In this document: positions 43,716 through 54,800 of the stretch, piece by piece
How the letters are laid out: each line of letters begins with the position of its first letter
Numbering within the stretch: the stretch's first letter is position 1
Assembly (NCBI GenBank): GCA_033085395.1
Contig: JANQBS010000014.1
Location: forward strand, 248,001 to 312,000
Source of the DNA: Xanthoparmelia taractica
Lineage: Eukaryota > Ascomycota > Lecanoromycetes > Lecanorales > Parmeliaceae
Direction of reading: 5' to 3'
Length of the DNA: 64,000 bases
Notes under the pieces: generated by a model
What the model saw: the letters and a program-made list of their open reading frames with translations, nothing else
Database searches by the model: none
What the model was told of the DNA's origin: nothing
Program-made: the position numbers and the translations under genes

Positions 43716-43972
43716 TATGTAGTTGAAGTCCAAGGATACTTCCCAGTGGAGTGTAGGTATTGTCGTCGTAATACTAAATAGACAGCAAATCAGCGTCGCC
43801 CACCCCACGTCTCAAATGTAAGTTACAAGCGCGAAGCGAAGCTACGTAATTTACTTTACCTTGACGCCACCGGTCGTAAGAAATGTGTCAATGCTGAAAT
43901 GACTTGGTGCTTAGTTTCCCTTCAGTCGAAAAACAATTGTCCCTCCAATATTCACGTTCAGACACTTCCACA

Positions 43973-46346
43973 ATGAAGTCTTCAGACAAGATCCTCCCCG
44001 TCGAGGGAAAGACGAACATCTTGATCACAAGTGCCCTTCCTTATGTTAATAACGGTATGTCCAGCTGGACCTGATTCAGTTTTGGTTGAGACCATATCAT
44101 TGGTCCCAAGACGTGCTTTTCTACTTCACTGGCCCCTTTAATCGAATTTAATGTCGCAAAACAAGCGCTAAGCCTAGGATTTGGTCCAGTGCCCCATCTT
44201 GGGAACATTGTGGGGAGTGTTTTGAGCGCAGACGTTTTCTCTAGGTATGTGCACCTCGACAAGATCTGTGCGCTCTCATTGAACCTCCATAGATACAACA
44301 AAGCAAGGGGACGACCAGCGCTATTTGTCTGCGGCACCGATGAATACGGAACAGCTACGGAAACTAAGGCCTTGGAAGAGAATGTTTCTCCCAGAGAACT
44401 TTGTGACAAGTACAACAAGATACACGCGGAGATATATGACTGGTTCGAGATCGGATTCGATATCTTCGGAAGGACTTCTACCCAACAACAGCAAGACATA
44501 ACGCAGAATATATTTCGAAAGCTATACGACAATGAATACCTCATTGAGCGGACTTCGCAGCAGCCATATTGCGAAAAGCACAAATCGTTTCTCGCTGACC
44601 GGTACATTGAGGGTACCTGTCCGAAGTGCGGCTACGAAGACGCAAGAGGAGATCAATGCGACAAGTGTGGCTCAGTAGACTACGGGCCGCTGGACCTCAA
44701 GAACGCCCGATGTAAGATCGATCCGGATGCGACGCCAGTTGTACGCGAGACAAGACACATTCACATCAGACTCGACAAACTTCAGCCGGATATACAGCGG
44801 TGGTTCGAAAGGGCCAGCGAAGAAGGTGCATGGTCCAGCAACGGGAAGGTTATCACACAATCTTGGCTAAAACAAGGGCTGCGCGATCGAGGTATCACCA
44901 GAGATTTGAAATGGGGAACACCAATACCACTTGATGTTTTCACAAATGAAAAGGATAAAGACATCTACAGAGACAAGGTATTCTATGTCTGGTTCGATGC
45001 TTGCATTGGCTATGTATCGATAACCGCAAATTATACCGAGAATTGGGAGAAGTGGTGGCGTAACCCAGACGTGAAACTTTACCAGTTTATGGGGAAAGAC
45101 AATGTGCCTTTTCACTCGGTCATTTTTCCTGGCAGTCAAATCGGCACCAAAGAGCCGTGGACTATGCTACACCACTTGTCGACCACGGAATATCTAAATT
45201 ACGAGAATGGCAAGTTTTCCAAGTCGAGGGGAGTCGGTGTCTTTGGCAACAATGCAAAAGACACAGGGGTCCCTGCCGACGTTTGGCGGTACTACCTTTT
45301 GAAGCACAGACCAGGTATGTAGGTTGGATGTCATTTTCGTCACACCGAACCGCAATCTGAGCATCAAGACGATGTTTCCAGGCGGATTTCGCTCTTACTA
45401 CATTGACACAAAACTGTACTATCCTGCCGTTTTGATGGGAAGTGCTAACCCTGAAATTTTGATCCATAGAGACTGCTGACAGCCAGTTCGAATGGAGGGA
45501 TTTCATCGCGCAAAACAATAATGAATTGCTTGCGAAGCTCGGCAATTTCGTCAATCGCATCGTGAAGCTTGTCAATAGCAAGATTTACAATTCTGTCATA
45601 CCAGATTATACGGCCAAGTATTCGGATCCCGTATTCGAGCAGGCCAAGGCCGAAATCAATCGGCATCTGAAGCAGTATCTGAAAGACCTTGAGGCAGTTA
45701 ATCTGAAGGATGGTCTACAAAGCGCGATGGACATTGCGCAGGCAGGAAATAATCTTGTAAGCGGAATTTAACACGTCAACGACCTGAAACCTATCTGACG
45801 ACAGATCTCAAGATACAAAGCAACAAACTCGACAACAAGCTCGCTGCAAGTGAGCCCGAAAAGGCTGCAGCGGTCATCGGTCTTGCCATAAATATCATCT
45901 ATCTCTGTGCCAGCGTATTCGAACCGTACCTCCCGGCGACGTCTGAATCTATCCTTGAGCAACTTGATGCACCTTTCCTCTTCATTCCCGATTATTGGAT
46001 GGCCAACGATTTAAAGCCAGGTCATCTAATTGGTAAGGCAAAGTATCTCTTTACACTGATCGATCCGAAGAAAGAGGATGAATGGCGGGATATGTACGGA
46101 GGGACCCAAGCAGAGAGGGTAAAGAAGGAAGAGGAGAGCGCAAAGAAGGCCGCAGCTAAGGCTGCAGTGAAAGCCAAAAAGGCCGAGAGAAAGGCAAAGA
46201 AACCGGAACACCAAGTCGAAAGGGAAGATGCGCAGCATAGTGTGGAGGAAACGGCAACAAGCGGAGCGGGCGCTACAGGGGTTGGCAAAGAGCCGGTGGA
46301 TGCGATTACAGACGGGGTTCAACAAGTCCTGCTGCCATCATCATGA
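43973..46346 (+). CDS. MES1: Cytosolic methionyl-tRNA synthetase
   Basis: Five exons (43973-44054, 44190-44244, 44293-45314, 45470-45756, 45813-46346) give a 659-residue class I synthetase that charges tRNA-Met. The HIGH-type motif is PHLGN (its Val codon is split by the first intron), followed by LFVCGTDEYGTATE, a zinc-knuckle region with C-x-x-C pairs in GTCPKCGYEDARGDQCDKCG, the WFDACIGYVSI core and the KMSKS-type KFSKSRG. The anticodon-binding helical domain has LLAKLGNFVNRIVKLV. The tail is a Lys/Ala helix (KAAVKAKKAERKAKK) likely to bind tRNA. No N-terminal GST-like domain is present. Intron 2 (48 bases) is a stop-free multiple of three. The fourth intron uses acceptor CTCAAG, which restores NNLIQSNKLDNKL. 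Confidence 0.96.
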
Positions 46347-46791
46347 TGATATGGAAGAGATATTGGGAAGTGTGGGCCTTGTCCTCAGTCATTTCTCATC
46401 GGTCAGCGAGTGCTGCATGATTTGATTTCCCTTTGGTGCTTTATGATATATTTAGAGTAGATTCATCAGACCATCATTGAGAAGTCCATCGCCAAAAAGG
46501 TTAGAAGTAGGGTTGGGGGATAATTGACCGATAAGGTAATTCACCGGAATCAACAAAAGCGGGGCTCGTAACTTCAGAATACTTCTACCCGTTTCGCTCC
46601 GCTGCCCCCTCCCCCCACCTTTCTGATAAGTATGTAAAGGTACTCGTAATTCAGGTATGCAACGCATGTCATCCTGCTACGAGTTGCATCGCTATTTTGA
46701 TACGTAAACTCACCCTCCCGCACTTCGAAATGAATTCCATCAACTCCCGTCTGTGAGATATCAATCATCAGCGCAGTTCCTCTCGTCTAAC
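46347..46791. other. Intergenic region downstream of MES1
   Basis: About 445 bases containing the MES1 3-prime end and the promoter of the next gene. No gene recognised. Confidence 0.5.
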
Positions 46792-47381
46792 ATGTCTCGT
46801 GTTACTGTCATTCGGAACGCCGGCGCCACTCGGCGCCTCGTCGCGCGAGCTTACAATTTCTGCTATCCTAAAGAGACCAGGTAGACCATATCAATCCAAC
46901 CCACTTCAAGCAGCTGCTGAGTCCTCTCACCTGAAGGAATTTAAAGTCCCTACGCCCTTTTCACTGCAGCGTCCAAAGAAGGAGGCTTGGGGACGCTTCT
47001 GCAATTGACTATGCCTACTTCCCGCAATACGAGCTCCGTGAACCCGCGAATAATGAGATAATGCGTACTCCCATCCTTCCTTTCAACTCCACAGCACCTG
47101 CAAGAAGTGACGAAGCTCTTGAGTCGGTGATTCGACCAGAGATCACAACGACGAGTGCGAATGGAACACACATCGAGTCTCCCTCCGCAATGTCAGATGT
47201 GACGGACAACCCGGGGCACACAGATCTTAATCCCTTCGATCTGACAAATACGGTTACCACGGCCGCGTCAAAAGCAACGGGTGTGCCCATTGAAAGGCTG
47301 CAGGAGCCAGGCGTGGTAAAGGAACTTTGGAATGGATTGCTGGACGATATCTTAGGGCCAAGAAAGAAGGCGAAGGCGTGA
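46792..47381 (+). CDS. Predicted mitochondrial protein of unknown function
   Basis: Two exons (46792-46880 and 46970-47381) give a 166-residue protein. The N-terminus MSRVTVIRNAGATRRLVARA is Arg-rich and acid-free, as in mitochondrial presequences. The middle contains YFPQYELREPANNEIMRTPI, a segment that looks constrained, followed by a Thr/Ser-rich region. The end is EPGVVKELWNGLLDDILGPR with a basic tail, resembling short conserved tails of other fungal mitochondrial proteins. I do not recognise the family. The 89-base intron is supported by exact phase closure and acceptor CACTGCAG, but the donor GTAGAC is weak and the first exon could be different. The location between MES1 and a transporter gives no clue to function. 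Confidence 0.6.
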
Positions 47382-47930
47382 GTCAGGAACTGGAGCCAGG
47401 TCAAGTACGCTGGCAATATCAGTTTTTCTTTCCTTTTCCAGTCTGTTAAGGAGATTCTCGGTTAAGGTCGACATTTTGGAGTGCGTGGAAGGCTACAACA
47501 CAACCGATAAAGGTTGCTAGATGCTAGCCGGCTTTGATGTGATGGCGGTACTTTATTTTTTAGCTGAGATGGCCGCTACGAGTAGGATGAAGACAAAGCT
47601 ACGGAAGATACTATTCCTTCAATCTAGTCACTAATAAATGATATAAATTAGCTCGAAGCTGAGTGCAGCTACTGTTTCAATAAAGAAGTCTCTATTGGGA
47701 TAATTTCATAATGCGTCATCCTTAGTTTGAGCACGTAAAGTATGTTAGGACGAGGAATGGAAAACTCGCAAAACCAGTTAGGCGCGAAACCCTTGCAGAC
47801 TACCTTAGTGCTATTCAGCCCTAAATCACTACATTAGCCACGGACGACGTTCCCACAAAGTACTTCTATGATTGCTCTTCTCATCTCGTAATGTCATCGA
47901 TAACTCTCGTTATGTAACTGCCATAATATA
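47382..47930. promoter_or_regulatory. Upstream region of the AVT-type transporter gene
   Basis: About 550 bases, AT-rich around 47,580-47,720. No gene recognised. Confidence 0.4.
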
Positions 47931-50573
47931 ATGTCCGAAAATCCCTCATATAACCCACAGAACATAAGAGTTAGTCGCGAGCCAGAGCAATCTCGCTCAT
48001 TGCTCGCCCAAGGCGTTGTTGACGACCATGGAGACGGTCCCACGCCAGCACATCAGCTACCTCCGTTTCCCGACTCTTCTCTTCCCCGGACCGTTTTGAA
48101 TGGTTTGCCCAGCGCTTCGTACACTGGAAATCGAGTCCGGTTCGACGACGGAGAGAGGGACAGTATCGAGCATATGCTCAACGGCCATGCGCGTACAGGG
48201 AGCCGGGAAGGCAGCAATTGGCCTGAGGCTGCAGATGAATTCTCGGGGAATGAATTTGAAACTCGCAGTAGCGCTGGGCAGAGGGTGCCTCTTCTCACTG
48301 GCGTTGAGGCACCAAGTGTTATGCTGGCCGAAGACTTGGATCTTAACGCTGAGGGACAATTGGGAAATGCCAGGCCCAAAAGTGGTATAATGTAGGACGT
48401 TCCCGTATTAAACGCCTGGGATTGGGGCTTGAGTGCTGAAACGTCTGCAGAAGTGCATTCATGAATATGTCGAATTCAATCATTGGGGCTGGCATAATAG
48501 GCATTTCTCACTGCTGGTTCTGTTGCTTCCGCAGTACCGGACTTATACTCTAGTTCTAGGTCAGCCGTATGCATTTCGGCAAGCCGGTTTGTAAGTCTTA
48601 CCGTTCAAAGTCAGGCTTGGATAATGGAGTGCTTACCTATATTGTTAGATTTGCGGGAGTTGGCCTCCTGGTCGCTTTGACAATTACAGTGAGCCCCCCA
48701 TAATCGTTTGTGGGTCACGGAAAATTGATCGTCATTCAGGTAGATTGGACAATACGGCAAGACTCTCTCCCACTCTCGATCTCCTCCCTCTTCGATCTTG
48801 CTATATCCCTGTGCCATAGATTCCGTACCCGAGAGCAAGGTTTAATCTTTTATGCAGCTTGATTGTGATCAATTCGAAACTCAGCGGTGCCAATTCTTTT
48901 CAAGGGTATGTGACAACCCACGCATTAGTGGCAAGCTTTTAAAGATGTTTATATCTGATAGGACGATGGAACACTGCTTTGGCGCCTCTGGACTCATTAC
49001 GATTTCCATCGCCCAGTTCGCCTTGTATGCACAACCAAGCCTCAAACAAGGCCAATACTAATCACGCTCCCTTCAGTGCTTTCGGAGGCATGGTCGCTTT
49101 CTGTGTCATCATGGGAGATACAGTACCCAGCGTGATTGCGGCACTTTTTCCATCTTTATCCAAGATGCCTGTTCTATGGCTCTTGACCAACAGAAGAGCT
49201 GTGATCATGGTGTGCACTCTTGGTTTCAGCTATCCTCTGTCCCTATATCGTGACATTGCAAAAGTATATGGAACATACGATCCTTTCTCGTAGCTTAACA
49301 TTCGTTGACCAATATTAGTTAGCAAGGGCGTCCACGTTGGCACTCTTAAGTATGGCGGTAATACGGCCATTTTTCGAGGCTTGTCAATCGTTCATTGACG
49401 TGAGATGCAGGTTATCCTGACTACAGTCGTGACGCAAGGCGTTGAGGTACCACCAAATCTCCGGGGTGCTTTGAAAGGCTCGCTGTTTGTGCGGAATGGT
49501 GTACTTCAAGCCATTTCGGTGATATCATTCGGTAGGTCTCCTTGTTTTGATTGATCGAAACCCACAGACTAACCACTACAGCTTTCGTCTGTCGTACGAG
49601 TCACGATCTTTTCGCACCTCTGCTCCACTGATAAGCTGTCAGATCACAACTCTCTCTTGATATACGGGTCTCTGAAGAAGCCGACAATAGATAGATTCGC
49701 TCGCGTCACCCACTACTCTACGTTCACGTCGATGATAGCTTGTTTGACTATGGCTTTGGCTGGCTTTGTCACCTTTGGAGAGAAGACACAGGGTAATATC
49801 CTGAATAACTTTCCCAACGATAATTCTATGGTTAATATCGCACGTTTGTGAGTCCATCTATTGTAACTGTAAACGGTCTTCTACTAATGTAAGTGTAGTC
49901 TCCTCGGAATAAACATGGTGACGACTGTGCCGCTTGGTCCGTGCGTCACTAAGCTGGTCGATAGACTTGTCTGACGATATCACAGAGTGCTTCGTATGCC
50001 GAGAGGTTATTTTTGTTCGTAGATTGAATGTCAAAGGGTTCTGGTCACAGCTAATGGCCTAGAATTATTGGTTCTCAAACGAATCGCACAGACCCAAACT
50101 CCACCTGATGTTCACTACGTCTCTTAGTAAGTCGCTTTTCAAGGGTTGTTGGGAATGGTCGGTCAAAGAAGTAGACCCAAGTCATTAATTCCTCCTAGTT
50201 ATAACGGCGATGACCTTGTCTCTAATTATCTGTGATCTTGGGGCTGTATTTGAGCTTATTGGGGCAACGAGTGCCTGCGCAGTAAGCATTCCACATGCTG
50301 CAAAGAGAAAATCGCTAAATTTCTTTCTTTGCAGCTTGCTTACATTCTTCCGCCCCTGTGTTATATCAGACTAAGTACTCGTAGCTGGAAAACCATGCCT
50401 GCGATCCTCTGTATTGTTTTCGGAGTAAGAAACTCTCTCACTTATTCTTGTCACTATAGAAGGAATGACCACAGTGATTGACTGGCAACTAGATAATAGT
50501 GATGATTATCAGCCTGATACAGGCTGTCGCAAAGATGATCAGAAATGAAGGTGGCGCCCACACCTGTCGATAG
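47931..50573 (+). CDS. Vacuolar amino-acid transporter of the AVT (AAAP) family
   Basis: Eighteen exons give a 552-residue transporter: 47931-48391, 48451-48500, 48560-48590, 48649-48688, 48740-48756, 48858-48905, 48962-49024, 49077-49263, 49319-49357, 49411-49531, 49582-49593, 49643-49847, 49899-49936, 49986-50014, 50063-50126, 50199-50281, 50335-50424 and 50493-50573. A hydrophilic N-terminus of about 150 residues precedes the membrane core, which begins AFMNMSNSIIGAGIIGQPYA. Later landmarks are TVDWTIRLIVINSKLSGANS, AFGGMVAFCVIMGDTVP, HHNSLLIYGSLKKPTIDRFA and ELIGATSACALAYILPP. Avt proteins move neutral or acidic amino acids across the vacuolar membrane with protons; the substrate is not predictable. 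Exons of 12 and 17 bases occur, and two introns begin with GC (48501, 48757). The reading frame is intact despite the fragmentation, so I do not call it a pseudogene. Confidence 0.88.
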
Positions 50574-51640
50574 AGTGTAATGGTTACTGTTTCAGCTATC
50601 CTCTCAGGAACGACCTCAAAGCTCCTATGGAGCTCCGAGGGCGAAGATCCTCCGTTGGCAATCCATAAAGGCTGTACTTGAGTCATTGGGTAGAGGCATG
50701 TATCCTCTTTCATTGTAACAACAGCATATTTGCCATCGTGCGGAGCAGCTATCGTTGATGCTGCCCTCTTACGGAGCCTCTGAGAGGTCAGAGTACCTCG
50801 AAGCAAAGACCTTTGCCAACGATGAGCAGGCAAGCTATCAGAACATGACAGCCGAGGCGCCCAGACTCTCTTGTCCTCTCATCAATCAGGCGTGAGCCCG
50901 AAAAACCCATCCTTCATAGCCAGGATTGCCTTGTGACCGGTGTGGGGAGTGAAGAGGCATTTTTAGTGCTACTGTTCCTGATAGAACAGGTACCCCTTTT
51001 GCTTCCACTGCCACCTCTTGTGGCTCTGTGCATGTTAGCTATGTTGTTCGATTTTATGCTGCAGGTACGCTACCTGAAAAGTTTAGAGTGAGAGCAGCAC
51101 AGAGCATAGGGATCTTACTGGGTTGTTTGGACATTGAGATTTCGCTCTGCCATGTTGCCTGGCTGACATGTGAAACAGGCCGAGCACATTGTTGCATGGC
51201 AATTGGTTTGATCGGAACTTCGAAGTTCTATCTTTCACTCTCACCACCCCCAGTCCTCTTTGCCAAATTTCAAAGAACATTAGTTCCCTTTTTGAAAGAA
51301 TCAAAGCACAAAATAAAGCACTCCATAATGTTCTTACTGTTCTTACAAAAATCATTAGACCTGGACCAGGAAAGGGCAAAAGTAAAGCACACCAGTTCTA
51401 CGAATACCATTATACCTTCCGGTCACATTGTAAACTGTTTTCATGTCTTCTTCTTTTTCCACAATATACTTCAAACGTAAAACATGCGTATCTATTATCT
51501 ATATACTACCCATCTTTTACCCAGCCCTATTGTGCTTCCTTGGTTTCTGGAGGCTTTAAGGAAATAGAAGTGTAAGGAAAGCAATCACTTAAAGTCATCG
51601 AACCCCAAACATACCTATTAGGAAAAAGGAACCTTAAAGG
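50574..51640. other. Gene-poor region downstream of the transporter
   Basis: Contains open frames up to 150 codons (for example plus 51,028-51,480) with Phe/His-rich, low-quality translations and no family motifs. I consider them chance frames. The sequence becomes AT-rich towards the repeat array that follows. Confidence 0.5.
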
Positions 51641-52445
51641 TCAAGCGCTTAGGAATTTGACGACTTCGAGATTCGATCTTAATCTTCATGGTGTTCCACT
51701 TCTAATATTACTTCTCTTTATCTCCCTTCCCTTCATATACCTTAAGTGTCTTAATATATTCTCTTTAGAGTGTTTCAATCTTATAACCCTTGTTTTTTAG
51801 AATAGGGGAGAAAGAAAGAATTAAAGTAAAGCGTTTAATTACCTTATGTATTTGACTCTAAAATTTCTTTTTTCTATTTCTCTACTTTAGATATCCTCTC
51901 CATCTATCGATATCTTTACTATAGATATCTTGGTATGTATTATTCTAATTTCGTCCCGTGCCAAATCTGCGAGGGAAAATGCAGTACAAGAGCGAAACGC
52001 CTAACTACACGCGAGACTTAATGTGAATTCAGCTTCAACCCTTTGTCGTATCCTTCTACTTCAGATATCCTATCTATTCACCCATTCCTACAATGCAGAC
52101 ATCTGGACATCTGTCAACATGTCCTAAATTTGTTAATGCTCTAATCTGGACACAAAAGTGAATTATAAGAGTGAAGCGCCTAACTGCCCGCGAAGCTTGG
52201 TGTGAATTCGGCTTCAATCCTTTGTCCTTTCCTCCCACCTCAAATATCCTCCCTTTCCATCCCTCTCCATAATGCAAAAATTTTGCACGCCTATACACCT
52301 GCTGCCCGGCCTCTATCCTAAGTCGATCAGGCCAGACTTTTGAGTCGCGATTGACGAGCGCCATATCCCCCGCGGAATTGGGTGTGAGCTTAGCTCTCAC
52401 TTTCCTCTCCCACAAAGTGAAGTCTTGCAACTTGTCCAAAGCACG
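51641..52445. repeat. Degenerate tandem repeat array, unit about 180 bases
   Basis: Five diverged copies can be aligned by eye, with equivalent points (an AAGCGCCTA-like word) near 51,643, 51,829, 51,996, 52,174 and 52,357, giving spacings of about 167-186 bases. Each copy continues with a TGTGAATTCGGCTTCAA-like word and then a CCTTTCCTCCCACCTC / AGATATCC segment, although the outer copies are only partly alignable. The left copies are AT-rich, the right ones GC-richer; the differences include many C-to-T and G-to-A changes. On the minus strand a frame of 121 codons (52074-52439) spans the last two copies and repeats an LxPNS pattern. It may be a decayed mobile or satellite element. Confidence 0.6.
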
Positions 52446-52605
52446 CTAAGGATAATCGGTAAACAAAACCTTCCTTCTTCAACTCACCTGTAGGAAAATT
52501 CCAACCACATTAATAAACCCAACGCCCCCATACCATCCATCCATCGCTTGGGCTGATATCACTGATCTGCCGTATGAATTGACGGCAGTACACCATTCCC
52601 AGTAT

Positions 52606-54619
52606 ATGAATTCGCTCGCGATGCCGAACCTCGTCGGATTGCGAGATATCCCTCCAACCTCGATGGAGAATCCAGCAAAGGAGGACACCCTAAAGGCTAT
52701 CCAAAGGGAAGCTTTGGGGATAACCCGCCGAGAACATCTTTCAACGACAGACTTCAAAGAGAACAAGTCAACCTACGTCTCTACCGTGGCGCTTGAGTCA
52801 CGACGGCTCGTAAACAAGAGTAACATCGGCAAAGGAGAAAAATCCAAACTAGAAGGCTGGAACAGTAAGGCAGCCTGTACCACCTACCATGTCGTGTGCT
52901 AACCATAAGTCAAGATGCGTGGACACGTCTACAGGATGATGGCACTGATTCACAAAAGCTACAAGATGTCAATGAAGGCATGGGCCAAACTCACCGGGCG
53001 AAACTCATGGAGAGCGACAGCGTTCGAGAGTATACGGGCGAGTCAAATATCAGAGGAGGAGGTCGTAGTGGCAGGGGTGCCCGTGGTGATCATGGAGGCA
53101 GAGGTGGCGGCAATGCTGGTCGAGTCACAGGCCGAAGTGGCCGAGCGAAGGGAAAAGAGTAATAATCTCATTCGGTACTCATATGATGAGGTCTCATCTT
53201 ACTGACCTGTGGCACAGAGAACGTAGGGTCACACCTCAAATTCTATCACATCGGCCTATCACCCGTGTCCGCGTTCCCAAAGGGCATCGTCCTACTACTC
53301 AACCCGACGTGCCTCATCGTCACCCAGCCCCTACACTCACGACAGTCTCAGCTGTTAGGTCTGCGAAACCGAACAGTAACATACCAAGCGCACCTGTTGC
53401 GACTATACGACGACCGGTGTAAGTGCTTGACCTTGTCAAACTTGCTCCTGTGGCTGATGTTGGTATTTGTTATAACAGGGTGCTTGCTGCTCCCAGTGCG
53501 TTCATGGCTTCTCTCAATATACGCAAAGAGCAACCACAAGATCAGTCTAGTATCAAGATCGCTCCCTCCTCCGCAGATACCACAGAGGAGGAAGCAGCTA
53601 GACATAGTATTGGTGCTTCGATTTCAAACGTCAAAAGGACCGCAAGCTCCTCAAACAAGAAGGCGATAGCAGACATATCTAACACTTCGGCCACTGGTAC
53701 TCCGAACGTAAACACCACGACGGCAGCTGGCAAGCCTGCTGTATCTGTGCAATCCCGTCCCAAAGCTGATCTGATGGATCTCGAGATCAGTCAAGAGACT
53801 ATACAGCCAGTGCTTCAATTCACAGCACCTGGCACGAAGAAGCAGTCATGTGAACCTGTTATTGAAGTACCCTCGTCTTTTGATCAGGAGATAGAGGCTT
53901 TGGAGAAGAGCGGTGTACTGAGTGCAACTCAGTTGGAAACCCTCAAAACGATCCAAGCACAAGTGCACGCCCACGCAAACCCACTTTCTCCGCCGAAAGA
54001 GGCTCCTCGTCAGGGTATTCATACCAGATCGGAGCTCGAATTTCTACGTCCGACAACTGCAGCCTCAAAGGTCACAGGTGGTATCGCGCGGAAACTCGCA
54101 GAGCAACAGAATGCCTTTCTCATTGGCGAGCACGTGTATAAGACTAGGTATCACACTGCGGCGTCTCTAACTGAGGATTTCGAGAAGCTCTCAATCTCGG
54201 ACAAGAAGCCTGCCGAGCTGGCGGCGAGGGACATCCCAAGTACTAAAACATTGAGGATGATCTTGGACAAAAAGTCTGCTAAGCCGGCGGCAACGAACCT
54301 CTCGACTACTGAAAAATCGAAAATCAATCCCTTTGGCCCTCCGCCAACCAAGGGCAAAGGGCCGTCTCTTCCAGCTCATCTATTGAACCGAACAGCTACC
54401 GCGGATCATGGTGCAGCGGCGCGTGCTCAATACTTAGGCGGCAATGATATCTTAGGTCCAGTTTCAGATCAACAGCCGCTGGGGGATGTTACCGCACCAA
54501 CACGTCCTGCTCGCCGGAACAAGATCAATGAGACTGGATTCATTGCCTTGGCAGAGAACCATGCTGCAGGAAGGAAAGGTGAGGATCCGTTGCTTGTGGC
54601 ACACAAACGAGGTTTGTGA
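52606..54619 (+). CDS. RGG/proline-rich protein of unknown function
   Basis: Four exons (52606-52864, 52915-53158, 53218-53418, 53479-54619) give a 614-residue protein I do not recognise. The first exon encodes a mixed-charge segment (DIPPTSMENPAKEDTLKAIQ). Exon 2 ends in an RGG/GRG box (IRGGGRSGRGARGDHGGRGG), usually RNA-binding. Exon 3 is Pro/Arg/His-rich. Exon 4 is mostly disordered but contains a constrained-looking block with SFDQEIEALEKSGVLSATQL, IHTRSELEFLRPTT, NAFLIGEHVYKTRYH and LTEDFEKLSIS. Introns are 50, 59 and 60 bases; the first has a GTGCTAACC branch site and the second TACTGACC, and all phases close. A start upstream of 52606 cannot be excluded. A role in RNA biology is inferred only from the RGG box. 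Confidence 0.65.
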
Positions 54620-54800
54620 GACATGGATGTATCAACATTCCGGCACTATTATCAATCTGGACAGACGAGCTTGTACTCGTAGTTAGCTACAATAGAGACA
54701 GGTGGACATACATGCACTGCTTTGACCAAAAAGACTCCCTCCCAAGCAGCCCTAGAGCACGGAGGCCATGTAAGTAATCATTGGGTACCTCCGTTACAGA

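Noticed and set aside
47931..50573. Pseudogene interpretation of the AVT transporter
   Set aside because: The ORFs look broken and short, but splicing 17 introns restores a continuous 552-codon frame with all conserved blocks.
51028..51575. Overlapping open frames of 128-150 codons
   Set aside because: Phe/His/Cys-rich translations without motif or plausible splice partners; likely chance frames in an AT-richer region.
52074..52439. 121-codon minus-strand frame in the repeat array
   Set aside because: Not called as a gene: it spans two diverged repeat copies and has no recognisable domain. It is noted only in the repeat entry.
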